DNA from: Trinickia symbiotica
Lineage (GTDB): Bacteria > Pseudomonadota > Gammaproteobacteria > Burkholderiales > Burkholderiaceae
Direction of reading: 5' to 3'
Length of the DNA stretch: 64,000 nt
Assembly (NCBI RefSeq): GCF_002934455.1
Contig: NZ_PTIR01000027.1
Location: forward strand, 1 to 64,000
Shown here in pieces: positions 19,220 through 28,864 of this stretch (its first letter is position 1; every line of letters begins with the position of its first letter). The notes beneath the pieces were generated by a model. It was given only the letters and a program-made list of their open reading frames with translations. It searched no databases and was not told the DNA's origin. The translations under genes were made by a program, and so were the position numbers.

Positions 19220-20209
19220 ATGAGCGGCGGAGTTCCCCGTCAACACGTGATCCGGTGGATTCTCGCCTGGATACTGCTGTCAGTCCTTGCCGGTTGCAGC
19301 ACCTGGTTCGCTCCGAAGCCGCCGCCGGTTACGGAGCAGCCCGCCCCGTCGCCCGAACCCGAAACCGAATCGCCTCCCGAGGCGGCTTCCGAAGCGTCGG
19401 CGCCCGAGCCCGCAAACCCGCCTTCCGCGCACGCGGAAGCGCCCGAGACTCATAAAGCGCCGCCGCGCCCCGTGCATCGGCGCCCGCCGCCGCATCGCGC
19501 TCCGCCGGCCGAGACGCCGCCGCCTCCCGCACCCGTCGCACCAGCGCCGATCGTCACGACGCGGCTGCTGTCGTCGAACGATACGCGCAGTCTGCTCGAC
19601 GCGCGCGTGCAGCGGCCCGACGGCAAGGTCATCGGCCGCGCCATCGACATGTTCGTCGACAAGGAAGGCGAGCCGATCGAAATGCTCGTCAATCTTTCGG
19701 GCTTCATGGGAATCGGCGATCGGAAGGTCCGTTTCCCCTGGAGCGCCTTCACGTTCAACATGGCGCCGAAAAAGACGGCAATCACGCTCTCTGTGCCGCG
19801 CGGACAGCCGCCGGCGGCCGAGGCCCTGAAGAAACATGGCCCGGCCTCGGCGAGCGCCACCCATGACGATGCACCACTGCTGCGGCTCATCGACGCGACG
19901 GTCGAGCGCGGCGACGGCTCGCGCGTCGGCCGCGTGACGGATGTGCTCATCGACAACCATGCGGCGCCGCAAGCTGCCGTGCTCGACGTGGGCAGCCTCA
20001 TCCACCAGCGGCGCAGAATCGCGGCGGACTGGTCGGCGCTGCGCTTCGTGCGCAAAAATAAGGACGACGGGCTGACCGTCCAGGCGGACCTTTCGGATGC
20101 GCAAGTCGAGGCGGCGCCGAGCTACGAGCCGGAGCAGCCCGTACGCGCAGTCTCGCCCGCGCCGCCGCCGGCAAAGCCCGCGGCCACGAGCACAGCCTCT
20201 TCACGGTGA
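19220..20209 (+). CDS. lipoprotein with two PRC-barrel-like domains
   Basis: This 329-residue protein has a signal peptide ending in the lipobox LAGC (Cys25), so it is probably anchored in an envelope membrane. A Pro/Glu/Ala-rich linker spans about residues 30-115. Two PRC-barrel-like repeats follow: DARVQRPDGKVIGRAIDMFV near residue 127 and DATVERGDGSRVGRVTDVLI near residue 227. A Pro/Ala tail ends the protein. AGGAG lies nine bases upstream. PRC barrels bind proteins or RNA; the role here is unknown. The next gene overlaps its stop. Confidence 0.8.
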   Translation: MSGGVPRQHVIRWILAWILLSVLAGCSTWFAPKPPPVTEQPAPSPEPETESPPEAASEASAPEPANPPSAHAEAPETHKAPPRPVHRRPPPHRAPPAETPPPPAPVAPAPIVTTRLLSSNDTRSLLDARVQRPDGKVIGRAIDMFVDKEGEPIEMLVNLSGFMGIGDRKVRFPWSAFTFNMAPKKTAITLSVPRGQPPAAEALKKHGPASASATHDDAPLLRLIDATVERGDGSRVGRVTDVLIDNHAAPQAAVLDVGSLIHQRRRIAADWSALRFVRKNKDDGLTVQADLSDAQVEAAPSYEPEQPVRAVSPAPPPAKPAATSTASSR

Positions 20210-21438
20210 CGAACGCGCAGATGGCAACCTTACGCAGTCTTCGCGCACTCGACTGGCTGAATTTCTTTCTCGCCAATGTCCAGACGGGCTTTGGCCCGTT
20301 CATCGCGTCGTATTTGACGACGAACAAATGGACGCAGGGAGAGATCGGCATCGCCCTCAGCGTCGGCACCGCCACGGCGATGCTGAGCCAAGTCCCCGCG
20401 GGTGCGCTGATCGATGCCCTGCGCAACAAGAAAGCCGCCGGCACCGCCGCGATCCTTGCGATCGCGGCTTGCGCCCTGCTGCTCGCGGCGAGTCCAACGC
20501 TGATCCCGGTCTTCGCCGCTGAAGTCTTTCACGGCTTCGCCAGTTGCATGCTCACGCCGGCCATCGCGGCGATCTCGTTCGGACTCGTGGGTCGCCATGC
20601 GCTCGGCGATCGGCTTGGCCGCAACGCACGGTTCGCATCGATCGGCAGTGCCGTGGCCGCGGGCTTGATGGGCGCCGTCGGCGAGTATTCGTCGGCGCGT
20701 GGCGTGTTCTGGTTGACCGCCGGGCTGACGCTTCCCGCGCTGCTCGCGCTGTCGCTGATCGAGCCGGTCGGGGACGCACCCGGCATGCCCACTTCGCCCG
20801 AGAAGCGCGGCAGCATGAGCGAGTTGCTGCGCGACAAGCGCGTGCTCATTTTCGCCGCCTGTATCGCGCTCTTTCACTTGTCGAATGCGGCGATGCTCAA
20901 CCTCGCCGCGGGCGAAGTGACGACGCACATGAGCGACAACGTCCAACTCATCATCGCGGCCTGCATCATCGTGCCGCAGATCGTCGTGGCGGCCCTCTCG
21001 CCTTGGGTGGGGCGCTCGGCGCAGCGCTGGGGCCGGCGCCCGCTGCTGATCTTCGGGTTCGCCGCGTTGCCCGTTCGGGCCCTGCTGCTCGCGAGCATCT
21101 CGAGCCCCTATCTGCTCGCGCCGATCCAGGCGTTCGACGGCATCAGCGCCGCCGTGTTCGGGGTCATGTTGCCGCTCATCGCGGCCGACGTCGCGGGTGG
21201 CAAGGGGCACTACAACCTTTGCATCGGGCTCTTCGGCCTCACGGCCGGTATCGGCGCGACGTTGTCCACACTCGTCGCGGGATTCGTCGCCGACCGTTTC
21301 GGCAACACGGCGAGCTTCCTTTGCCTTGCCGCGGCAGGCGCGCTCGCCGTGTTCCTGGTGTGGGCAGCGCTGCCTGAAACGCGTGATGCGGCCGAAGCGG
21401 ACTCCGAGGGCGAAGGCGAGCCATCCGCCTCGTCGTGA
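20206..21438 (+). CDS. MFS transporter
   Basis: This carrier of about 410 residues has twelve predicted membrane segments. The N-terminus WLNFFLANVQTGFGPFIASY and the loop QVPAGALIDALRNKK are visible. GTG at 20206 overlaps the preceding stop; an ATG at 20221 (MATLRSLRALDW) is an alternative. The substrate cannot be told. The C-terminus is acidic (EADSEGEGE). Translational coupling to the PRC-barrel lipoprotein suggests linked expression. Confidence 0.85.
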   Translation: MTNAQMATLRSLRALDWLNFFLANVQTGFGPFIASYLTTNKWTQGEIGIALSVGTATAMLSQVPAGALIDALRNKKAAGTAAILAIAACALLLAASPTLIPVFAAEVFHGFASCMLTPAIAAISFGLVGRHALGDRLGRNARFASIGSAVAAGLMGAVGEYSSARGVFWLTAGLTLPALLALSLIEPVGDAPGMPTSPEKRGSMSELLRDKRVLIFAACIALFHLSNAAMLNLAAGEVTTHMSDNVQLIIAACIIVPQIVVAALSPWVGRSAQRWGRRPLLIFGFAALPVRALLLASISSPYLLAPIQAFDGISAAVFGVMLPLIAADVAGGKGHYNLCIGLFGLTAGIGATLSTLVAGFVADRFGNTASFLCLAAAGALAVFLVWAALPETRDAAEADSEGEGEPSASS

Positions 21439-21495
21439 CGCGCGCAACGCGGCGAGGCTCGGCCCGTTCACTTGGGAATCAAAACGAGCGCAGGC

Positions 21496-21693
21496 CTAAT
21501 CGCAATCGCCCGACAGATACTTCCTCCCCTCGCAGGTGATCTCGACGGCGCCGCTACTGTTCTCGTCGGCAAGCCCCGCACCGAGCAGTTCGGCGGCTAC
21601 CGCCATCGAGACGAGCGGTGGCGCCTGCCCGACTCCGACCTCGCTGAGGCGCCGAAGCGCTTCGATAGCTTCCGGGCTCAAGGATTTGGACAT
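21496..21693 (-). CDS. small hypothetical protein
   Basis: This 65-residue protein starts MSKSLSPEAIEALRRLSEVG and ends ITCEGRKYLSGDCD. It is helical and acidic, with two cysteines near the C-terminus. GGAGACGGCC precedes the ATG. It resembles small winged-helix-like cytosolic proteins (a final EITCEGRKYL reads like a wing strand), but I cannot name it. Confidence 0.55.
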   Translation of the reverse strand: MSKSLSPEAIEALRRLSEVGVGQAPPLVSMAVAAELLGAGLADENSSGAVEITCEGRKYLSGDCD

Positions 21694-21838
21694 GGCCGTC
21701 TCCTGTCTGGCATACGAGTGCTGAAACCATGCTAGCACTTCGCCCGCGGGGCGGGGCGCGCCCCTATAATGTCGCTCGTTTTCCGACCATCGCGGGCCGC
21801 GAGCCGCTGCCCTCCCTGCGGCCGCCCCGGCTCAATTC

Positions 21839-22267
21839 ATGCAAAAAGTCATCCTTCCGTTCCTTTCCGGCTTTCTTGCCGCATTGTTCTTTCGCGAGGC
21901 CACGCTGGGCCTCTTGCATACTGCCGGCTTCATTTCGACGGGCGGATTTTCGACCGAACCGTTTGCACCGCTCGGCATCCCCGAATTCGTCGCGAACGCA
22001 CTGTGGAGCGCGGTCTGGGCCGTCTTGATGGCCTGGCTCCTGCGCGTATCGCCCGAACGCGTGGCGCCGTGGGTTCAGGCTTGTCTTTTTGGGGGCATCG
22101 CGCTTACCGCTGCTCGCATCTTCGTCGTCGATCCGGTACGCGGCATCTGGCCGAGCGGCAACATGTTGCCGCCCCTGGCAGAAGGGTTCGCTGCCAACGC
22201 GGCATGGGGCTGGGGCGCGCTCGTTTTCATGCGCGCCTTCATGTCCGAAACTGAGACCGACGAATAA
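21839..22267 (+). CDS. small integral membrane protein
   Basis: This 142-residue protein has three or four hydrophobic segments, including ILPFLSGFLAALFF, ALWSAVWAVLMAWLL and WVQACLFGGIALTAARIFVV. It ends with an acidic tail. Its TAA stop abuts the stop of the convergent hydrolase gene with no gap. Function unknown. Confidence 0.75.
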   Translation: MQKVILPFLSGFLAALFFREATLGLLHTAGFISTGGFSTEPFAPLGIPEFVANALWSAVWAVLMAWLLRVSPERVAPWVQACLFGGIALTAARIFVVDPVRGIWPSGNMLPPLAEGFAANAAWGWGALVFMRAFMSETETDE

Positions 22268-23404
22268 TCAGCCGCTCAGCCGGCGAAGCGGGTGATCGCC
22301 GGCGGACCAGGGGCTGACGAACATGCGCTCGACATCGCTGCGGGTCACGTCTTCGATGCGAGCGATACGCCAGCGGGGCCGATTGTCTTTGTCGATGATG
22401 CGTGCTCGCACGCCTTCGACGGCATCGCCGCGCTCGAACGTCGAGCGCGTGAGATCGAGATCGCGCCGCAAGCATTCAGCCATCGATCCTTCCGCGCGCG
22501 CCACGACTTCGAGCGAAACCGCCATCGACAGCGGCGAGCGCTCTCGCATGACGGCGATCGTTTCGGCTGCCCACTCGCGCGCGCCGTCCCCTCGCTCACT
22601 CTCGAGCGACGCGAGGATATGCGCGACGTCGCGTTGGCCGAAATGGCGATCGATCCATGCGCGGGAAGCGGCCAGAGAACTGGTCGCGCGAGAACCGGCG
22701 CCGCACGGCGCCGACTCGGCCACCCGCCTCACGCTGTCGACGACGCTCGCGCCGTCAACGAACGGTTCGTGTCGCAATCGGTCGAGGAGGCCGGGCAACG
22801 CCGCCTCGTCGATGCGAACATCAGCCAGTCCCGCGTAAAGCGCGTCGGCCGCGTCGATCGTCATGCCCGTGACCGCGAGATAGGGGCCGATCGCGCCAGG
22901 CGTACGCGCAAGAAACCAGCTCGCGCCAACGTCGGGGAAAAAACCGATACGCGTCTCGGGCATTGCCATGCGCGTCGACTCGGTCACGACGCGCAGACCG
23001 CCGGTGCGATGTCCACCGAGCGAAATGCCCATGCCCCCTCCCATGACGATGCCGTTCATCAAGGCGACGTACGGCTTGGGATAGATGAAGATCGCATGGT
23101 CGAGCAAGTACTCCTCGGCGAAGAAGCTGTCGCGCGCGGCCGTATCGCCGCGCTTCGCGGCTTCGTGCAGCTCGCGGAGATCCCCCCCGGAGCAAAACGC
23201 GCGCGCATGCGGGCTATGGACGACGACGGCGAGCACACTGGCATCGTCACGCCACGAGTCGAGCGCCGTGCGCATGGCGCGGATCATCCGCAACGAAAGC
23301 GCATTGAGCGCGCGCGGACGGTTCAGCTCGATGAAGCCGATTCGATTGACCACTCGGGTTTGCAACTCGTCGCAAGCAATTCCACCGGACGCAGGCGTGG
23401 GCAT
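22268..23404 (-). CDS. 3-hydroxyisobutyryl-CoA hydrolase family protein
   Basis: This 378-residue crotonase-fold enzyme probably acts in valine breakdown. It starts MPTPASGGIACDELQTRVVN. Key segments are IGFIELNRPRALNALSLRMI, FCSGGDLRELHEAAKRGD, MNGIVMGGGMGISLGG (oxyanion loop) and MPETRIGFFPDVGASWFLAR, which fit HIBCH rather than plain enoyl-CoA hydratase. The length also fits HIBCH. The start at 23404 follows family alignment; the frame is open further upstream. Confidence 0.88.
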   Translation of the reverse strand: MPTPASGGIACDELQTRVVNRIGFIELNRPRALNALSLRMIRAMRTALDSWRDDASVLAVVVHSPHARAFCSGGDLRELHEAAKRGDTAARDSFFAEEYLLDHAIFIYPKPYVALMNGIVMGGGMGISLGGHRTGGLRVVTESTRMAMPETRIGFFPDVGASWFLARTPGAIGPYLAVTGMTIDAADALYAGLADVRIDEAALPGLLDRLRHEPFVDGASVVDSVRRVAESAPCGAGSRATSSLAASRAWIDRHFGQRDVAHILASLESERGDGAREWAAETIAVMRERSPLSMAVSLEVVARAEGSMAECLRRDLDLTRSTFERGDAVEGVRARIIDKDNRPRWRIARIEDVTRSDVERMFVSPWSAGDHPLRRLSG

Positions 23405-23602
23405 GGGAAACGTCGAGGTTACGTGGGAAATGCCAACGGTAGCACGCGCGGCGGTGGGCGGGGAGCCGTGATAACGATGCACGCGCTCGATTCTTGCTGC
23501 GACTGCGAAAAGGCGATGTCGGCGGCCTGCAAGCTTGCTTTCGATCGCTCCCGTCCGGGCGCGGGTATCCGCGCTCGTTCCCATTCAGCTCCATGACCCA
23601 CT

Positions 23603-23800
23603 ATGCACAAGTACTTCATTGACGACCGGGAGGTCGACGAAACGGCCGCGGCCGCCGCCTGGTTCGATCGCGCGGAACATCAGGGGATCGACATCCCCAA
23701 AGCCATCAGCCTTTGGGAGGATGCATCCGAGCGCACCGGCGAAGAAAGCCGACGCATCGTGGCCCACACCGGCGTACGCGTCGAGGTTAAAGAGAAATAG
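23603..23800 (+). CDS. small hypothetical protein
   Basis: This 65-residue acidic protein starts MHKYFIDDREVDETAAAAAW and ends RVEVKEK. It is divergent from the hydrolase gene. No known motif is seen; codon usage matches the GC-rich neighbours. Confidence 0.55.
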   Translation: MHKYFIDDREVDETAAAAAWFDRAEHQGIDIPKAISLWEDASERTGEESRRIVAHTGVRVEVKEK

Positions 23801-23838
23801 AAGGAGAAGAACGAGAGCGGCTTGCGCCGCCCCGCCGT

Positions 23839-24336
23839 TCAAACTTTTGCCAATGCGAGCAGCGCGTAGTCGTGGCCGAGCTCCGCGCAAAGCGCCTCGA
23901 CGACGAGCTCATGATCGGCCCGCTGCGGCAAGCCCGAAACGGTCACCGAACCGATGACTCCGACACCGGCCACGGTAAGGGGAAACGCGCCGCCATGCGC
24001 GGCGTAATCTTCGACAGGCAGGCCGTGCTTATCGGCGAGCGTCGCGCCGGCATGTTGAAGACGCAGGCCGATCGCGTACGAACTTCGTCTGAAGTGCGCG
24101 ACGACGTTGCGCTTGCGACGTACCCATGCGGCATTGTCGGGCGTCGCGCCTTCGAGCGCGCTGAAAAAGAGCGGCTGACCGAACGTGGAGACGTCGATCG
24201 CGAGCGCGAGCCCGCGCGCCGTGGCGATTTCGTGCAGAAAAGCACCGATCTGCCACGCGCGGGCGGCATCGAAGCGCGGGAAAACAAGGGTTTGTTCCTG
24301 CGTCGCGATCGTGTTCAAGTCGTGGTCGATATCCAT
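23839..24336 (-). CDS. UPF0303 / heme-degrading-domain family protein
   Basis: This 165-residue protein resembles the UPF0303 (YBR137W/HbpS-like) family. It starts [20 protein letters not shown] and contains [18 protein letters not shown] and [18 protein letters not shown], both family hallmarks. The fold is shared with heme-binding HbpS, but activity is unproven. The start at 24336 is the family one. It lies upstream of, and opposite to, tRNA-fMet. Confidence 0.82.
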   Translation of the reverse strand: MDIDHDLNTIATQEQTLVFPRFDAARAWQIGAFLHEIATARGLALAIDVSTFGQPLFFSALEGATPDNAAWVRRKRNVVAHFRRSSYAIGLRLQHAGATLADKHGLPVEDYAAHGGAFPLTVAGVGVIGSVTVSGLPQRADHELVVEALCAELGHDYALLALAKV

Positions 24337-24383
24337 GGCGTAAGTTGGTTGAGCTGATTGGCCGACGCTTCGCAAAATCGGGC

Positions 24384-24413
24384 TTGCACAGTGTACTCGT
24401 TTTCCCCTATAAT
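24384..24413 (+). promoter_or_regulatory. promoter of tRNA-fMet
   Basis: TTGCAC and TATAAT are separated by 18 bp and lie 15 bp before the tRNA 5' end, a sigma-70-type promoter. Confidence 0.75.
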
Positions 24414-24428
24414 CACTCTTTCGACGGA

Positions 24429-24505
<77 letters not shown>

Positions 24506-24536
24506 AGCAGTCCTTCTACCGTCGTCCAAAATCCGG

Positions 24537-24570
24537 AAAAGCCCGATGGCATTCGCTTTCGGGCTTTTTT
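24537..24570 (+). terminator. terminator of tRNA-fMet
   Basis: AAAAGCCCGA and TCGGGCTTTT form a stem around a ten-base loop and run into a T tract. Confidence 0.85.
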
Positions 24571-24819
24571 GTTTTCGCGCGAACCCACCCGTCCGGTCTA
24601 TAGAGAGTCACCCGAGCGCCCTCGTCGCGAGCGCGCAAAATCAGCGGGCAGGCCCTGCTGTTACATCGCCGCCATCCCTGCGGCCAGACCTTTATGTAGT
24701 ACCGGCTCCTATTGCGTATCGCTTTCCGTCCCCCTATCGTTGACGAGGCAGTGCGTCTGTCTCGTGAGAACAAAAATCCACACAGACAGCCCGTTCCGGA
24801 CGACATGCAGGAGACCACG

Positions 24820-26217
24820 ATGAGCAGTAGCATTACCGAGCCATCCGCTGGCTCGCCCTCGTTTTTTTCGAAGCAGGCCACCATCGCGGGCCCGGGTTTC
24901 TCGCGCTGGATGGTGCCGCCCGCGGCGCTTGCCGTGCATCTTTGCATCGGGCAGGCCTACGCCTTCTCTGTCTTCAACGGGCCGCTCACGAAGGTGATCG
25001 GCATCACGCAATCGGCGCCGGACGACTGGTCGCTCACGACGCTCGGCTGGATCTTCTCGCTGGCTATCGTGTTCCTCGGCCTGTCCGCCGCTTTCGCCGG
25101 CAAGTGGCTCGAGCATGCCGGCCCGCGCCGCACGATGTTCACGGCGGCATGCTGTTTCGGCGGCGGCTTTCTGGTCTCGGCTGTCGGCGTGTGGCTGCAC
25201 CAGATCGTCCTCCTCTACCTGGGCTATGGCGTGATAGGCGGGATCGGTCTCGGCCTTGGCTACGTCTCGCCTGTCTCGACGCTGATTCGCTGGTTCCCCG
25301 ATCGCCGCGGGATGGCGACGGGCATGGCGATCATGGGCTTCGGCGGCGGCGCGATGATCGCCGCACCGCTCTCCGTCGCGCTGATGAGTCACTTCAAGAG
25401 CGCGACGAGCGTCGGCGTGGCACAGACGTTCGTCGTGCTCGGCATCGCCTACTTCATTTCGATGTCGATCGGGGCGCTCGCGATCCGCGTGCCGGCGCCC
25501 GACTGGAAGCCGGCCGGATGGACGCCGCCCGACACGTCGCACAAGATGATCACGCGCAACCACGTTCATATCGACGAGGCCCTCAAGACGCGCCAGTTCT
25601 ACCTGATCTGGCTCGTGCTCTTCCTGAACGTGACGGCCGGCATCGGTATCCTCGGGCAAGCGTCTGTGATGATTCAGGAAAGCTTCAAGAACACGGTGAC
25701 GCCCGCGGCCGCGGCCGGCTTCGTCGGCCTGCTCTCGCTTTTCAACATGGGGGGACGCTTCGTGTGGGCGTCCGCGTCCGACTGGGTCGGTCGCAAGAAC
25801 ATCTACTTCGTCTTTTTCGTGCTTGGAGCGGTGCTCTACTATCTCGTGCCGAGTTTCGCGGCCGCGGGCAACATTGCACTCTTCGTGCTGGCCTACTGCG
25901 TGATCTTGTCGATGTATGGCGGCGGCTTTTCGACCGTACCCGCGTATCTGGCCGACATGTTCGGCACCGCCTTCGTCGGCGGCATCCACGGCCGGCTGTT
26001 GACGGCATGGTCAGCCGCGGGCGTGGCAGGCCCGGTGCTCGTCAATTACATCCGCGCCTACGAGGTCGCTCACGGCGTGGCGAAAGCCGATGCTTACACG
26101 ATGACGGTCCACATCATGGCGGTCCTGCTCGTCATCGGCTTCATCTGCAACCTGCTCGTCACGCGCGTGGATGAGAAGCACCACATGACCGAAGCGCAGC
26201 TCGCGAAAGAACTGTAA
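24820..26217 (+). CDS. OFA-family (oxalate/formate antiporter type) MFS carrier
   Basis: This 465-residue MFS carrier has twelve membrane segments. FSRWMVPPAALAVHLCIGQA near residue 30 and STLIRWFPDRRGMATGMAIM near residue 155 are typical of the OFA family. AGGAG seven bases upstream favours the ATG at 24820. The substrate may be oxalate, formate or another small carboxylate; no oxalate-degrading gene is nearby. A tiny membrane protein follows 11 bp later. Confidence 0.88.
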   Translation: MSSSITEPSAGSPSFFSKQATIAGPGFSRWMVPPAALAVHLCIGQAYAFSVFNGPLTKVIGITQSAPDDWSLTTLGWIFSLAIVFLGLSAAFAGKWLEHAGPRRTMFTAACCFGGGFLVSAVGVWLHQIVLLYLGYGVIGGIGLGLGYVSPVSTLIRWFPDRRGMATGMAIMGFGGGAMIAAPLSVALMSHFKSATSVGVAQTFVVLGIAYFISMSIGALAIRVPAPDWKPAGWTPPDTSHKMITRNHVHIDEALKTRQFYLIWLVLFLNVTAGIGILGQASVMIQESFKNTVTPAAAAGFVGLLSLFNMGGRFVWASASDWVGRKNIYFVFFVLGAVLYYLVPSFAAAGNIALFVLAYCVILSMYGGGFSTVPAYLADMFGTAFVGGIHGRLLTAWSAAGVAGPVLVNYIRAYEVAHGVAKADAYTMTVHIMAVLLVIGFICNLLVTRVDEKHHMTEAQLAKEL

Positions 26218-26228
26218 GGAGACGACTC

Positions 26229-26360
26229 ATGAGCACTCCACCGACCGCCGCTCATCGGACCAACCGCATCGCGATCGTCGTCTTCTGGGCGTATGTCCTG
26301 ATCCCGCTCGCATGGGGCGTCGTCAATACGCTGCGGCAAGCGCTGAAGCTGTTCAGCTGA
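26229..26360 (+). CDS. MFS transporter small subunit (43 residues)
   Basis: This 43-residue protein starts MSTPPTAAHRTNRIAIVVFW and ends NTLRQALKLFS. It has one membrane helix (about residues 14-32, IAIVVFWAYVLIPLAWGVV). TAAGGAG lies eight bases before the ATG and the gap to the OFA carrier is 11 bp, so the two are surely co-translated. It matches the small partner proteins annotated beside OFA-type carriers in betaproteobacteria. Its role is thought to be in carrier assembly or stability, which is unproven here. Confidence 0.8.
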   Translation: MSTPPTAAHRTNRIAIVVFWAYVLIPLAWGVVNTLRQALKLFS

Positions 26361-26543
26361 CGCCGTCATTCCACCGGGTCGGCGCTTCGCGCTCGACTCC
26401 GGTTCTGCAACCAGGTTTTCGTGCCGGCATCGCGGCCCCGATAAGGCGGCTGCGCGCCGGAGCTTCCGTCCGAATCGCCGCCGCCATGCGGCGCGTGCTG
26501 CGCCCGGTGATAAACTCCCATCACCCTCAAGCGCGCGCTATCC

Positions 26544-27089
26544 ATGAAATTCTGTTCAGCCTGCGGCCACCCTGTCAGCCTACGCATACCGCCCGGAGAC
26601 AATCGCGAGCGGTTCGTCTGCGAGAACTGCGGGGCCGTGCACTACCAGAACCCACGCAACGTAGTCGGCACCGTGCCGGTCTGGGAAGACAAGGTGCTGC
26701 TGTGCCGTCGTGCGATCGAGCCGCGCTACGGCTACTGGACGCTGCCTGCCGGCTTCATGGAAATCGGCGAGACGACGGCCGAAGCCGCCGCGCGCGAAAC
26801 GCTCGAGGAAGCCGGTGCGCGCGTCGAGGTTCAGCACCTTTTCTCGCTGCTCAACGTGCCGCACGTCCACCAGGTGCATCTGTTCTATCTGGCGCGCCTG
26901 CTCGATATCGACATCGAGGCGGGCGAGGAAAGTCTCGAAGTTCGGCTCTTCGACGAAGGCGAGATTCCGTGGGACGACATCGCGTTTCCCACGGTCGGGC
27001 AGACGCTGCGCTTTTTCTTCGCCGATCGCTCGGTAGGCAGCTACGGCCTGCACACCGGGGACATCTTCCGCTCGCTGCGCGAAGGCTGA
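26544..27089 (+). CDS. Nudix hydrolase with zinc ribbon
   Basis: This 181-residue protein has an N-terminal zinc ribbon (CSAC near residue 4 and CENC near residue 28). The Nudix box is GFMEIGETTAEAAARETLEE followed by AGA. This layout matches NudC/ADP-ribose-pyrophosphatase-like enzymes that hydrolyse nucleoside-diphosphate derivatives; the exact substrate is unknown. It lies 42 bp upstream of aat. Confidence 0.9.
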   Translation: MKFCSACGHPVSLRIPPGDNRERFVCENCGAVHYQNPRNVVGTVPVWEDKVLLCRRAIEPRYGYWTLPAGFMEIGETTAEAAARETLEEAGARVEVQHLFSLLNVPHVHQVHLFYLARLLDIDIEAGEESLEVRLFDEGEIPWDDIAFPTVGQTLRFFFADRSVGSYGLHTGDIFRSLREG

Positions 27090-27131
27090 TCTCGCCGACC
27101 GTCGATCTACCCTCCAAAACGTACTTCGCCG

Positions 27132-27887
27132 ATGGTTCCCTGGCTCGGACCCGATGATCCCTTCCCGCCCGTCGAGCACGCGCTGGGCCCGGTGAGCGGC
27201 GCGCCCGGCCTGCTCGCGGCGAGCTCGGATCTGCTGCCTTGGCGTCTCGTCGATGCCTACCGCCGCGGCATATTTCCCTGGTATTCGGATGGACAGCCCG
27301 TCCTTTGGTGGTCCCCCGATCCGCGCATGATCCTCGTGCCCGGCGAGTTCAAAGTCTCGCCGTCGCTACGCAAGACCCTGCGGCGCGTGCTGCGCGAGGC
27401 GCGCTGGGAGATTCGCGTCGATCACGATTTCGCCGGCGTCATGCGCGCCTGTGCGCAAGCGCCCCGGCGCGGGCAGCGCGGCACCTGGATCACCGCGGAA
27501 ATCATCGACGCCTATTCGTCCTTGCATCGCGTCGGCGAAGCGCACAGCGTCGAAACATGGCTCGACGGGAAACGCGTCGGCGGGCTCTACGGCGTCTCGC
27601 TCGGGCGCATGTTTTTCGGCGAATCGATGTTCGCCGAGGTCAGCGACGCGTCGAAGATCGCGCTCGCCGCCCTGGTCGGGCACCTTCGCGGCCACGGGGT
27701 AGAAATGATAGACTGCCAGCAGAATACGTCGCATCTGGCGTCGCTCGGCGGTCGCGAGATCGCGCGCAAGGCCTTCGTGGCGCACGTGCGGGCGGCCGTC
27801 GCCGAAGCTCCGATTCCGTGGCGCTTCGAAAAGACGGCTCTCCTCCAAGTGCTGCCGAACGCCGCGCAAAGCGACCAAGCCCGCTGA
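27132..27887 (+). CDS. aat: leucyl/phenylalanyl-tRNA-protein transferase
   Basis: This 251-residue enzyme adds Leu or Phe to proteins with N-terminal Lys or Arg, marking them for ClpAP via the N-end rule. [20 protein letters not shown] and [10 protein letters not shown] near residues 40-65 and [15 protein letters not shown] near residue 155 are diagnostic. The bpt gene follows, so both N-end-rule transferases are encoded together. Confidence 0.95.
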   Translation: MVPWLGPDDPFPPVEHALGPVSGAPGLLAASSDLLPWRLVDAYRRGIFPWYSDGQPVLWWSPDPRMILVPGEFKVSPSLRKTLRRVLREARWEIRVDHDFAGVMRACAQAPRRGQRGTWITAEIIDAYSSLHRVGEAHSVETWLDGKRVGGLYGVSLGRMFFGESMFAEVSDASKIALAALVGHLRGHGVEMIDCQQNTSHLASLGGREIARKAFVAHVRAAVAEAPIPWRFEKTALLQVLPNAAQSDQAR

Positions 27888-27940
27888 AGCATCGGAGCGG
27901 CTTGCATAAGATTGAGAGGGACGATGCTTCGAGAGCCGCA

Positions 27941-28774
27941 ATGACGCACCCCAACGAGCTGCCGTTATCCCCCCTTTCCGCGCTGCAATTCTATGCAACG
28001 GCGCCCTATCCCTGCAGCTATCTGGAGGGACGCATTGCGCGCTCGCAAGTCGCGACGCCGAGCCACCTGATCAATTCAGACGTCTATACCGAGCTGGTCA
28101 AAACCGGCTTCCGCCGCTCGGGCGTCTTTACCTATCGCCCTTATTGCGAAGGCTGTCGCGCGTGCGTGCCGGTGCGCGTACCCGTTGAAGCTTTCTCGCC
28201 GAACCGCACGCAGCGGCGCGTCTGGAAAAAGCACGCGAACCTCGCCGCGACCGTTTCCCCGCTGCATTACGACGAAGAGCATTACGCGCTCTACATGCGC
28301 TATCAGGCCGCGCGTCACGCGGGCGGCGGCATGGACCGCGACAGCCGCGATCAGTACGAGCAGTTCCTGCTGCACAGCCGGATCAATTCGCGCCTCGTCG
28401 AGTTTCGCGAACCGGCCGCGGCCGCGCCGGGAATGGCGGTGGCCGAACAGGGCGTGCTGCGCATGGTCAGCATGATCGACATTCTCGGCGACGGGCTGTC
28501 CTCGGTCTACACGTTCTTCGAGCCCGACGCGCCGGGCACCAGTTACGGCACCTACAACATCCTCTGGCAGATCGAACAGGCGCGCAGCCTGGGGTTGCCC
28601 TACGTCTATCTCGGCTACTGGATCCGTGAGAGCCCCAAAATGGCCTACAAAGCGAATTTCCGGCCGCTGGAGGGGCTGTCCGACGGCCGCTGGACCCGGC
28701 TCGATCCGGCCACGGGGGCCGCCGAGGGCGGCTTGCCCCCCGTCGACGCGGCATGGCGCGCGCGGCGCGGCTGA
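27941..28774 (+). CDS. bpt: aspartate/glutamate leucyltransferase (Bpt)
   Basis: This 277-residue ATE1-related transferase adds Leu to N-terminal Asp or Glu. It starts [20 protein letters not shown]. The N-terminal [16 protein letters not shown] and the cysteine pair in [14 protein letters not shown] are present, as is the C-terminal [20 protein letters not shown]. The ATG at 27941 follows family length; the frame is open upstream within aat. With aat it routes destabilised proteins to ClpAP. Confidence 0.94.
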   Translation: MTHPNELPLSPLSALQFYATAPYPCSYLEGRIARSQVATPSHLINSDVYTELVKTGFRRSGVFTYRPYCEGCRACVPVRVPVEAFSPNRTQRRVWKKHANLAATVSPLHYDEEHYALYMRYQAARHAGGGMDRDSRDQYEQFLLHSRINSRLVEFREPAAAAPGMAVAEQGVLRMVSMIDILGDGLSSVYTFFEPDAPGTSYGTYNILWQIEQARSLGLPYVYLGYWIRESPKMAYKANFRPLEGLSDGRWTRLDPATGAAEGGLPPVDAAWRARRG

Positions 28775-28864
28775 CGCATCGCGATGGATGCTGCGGCGCG
28801 TCTCGGGCTCGCGCACGGAAGCCGGTAAAATAGCGCGCCTTCATTTTTTCGCCGCCAACTCGAC

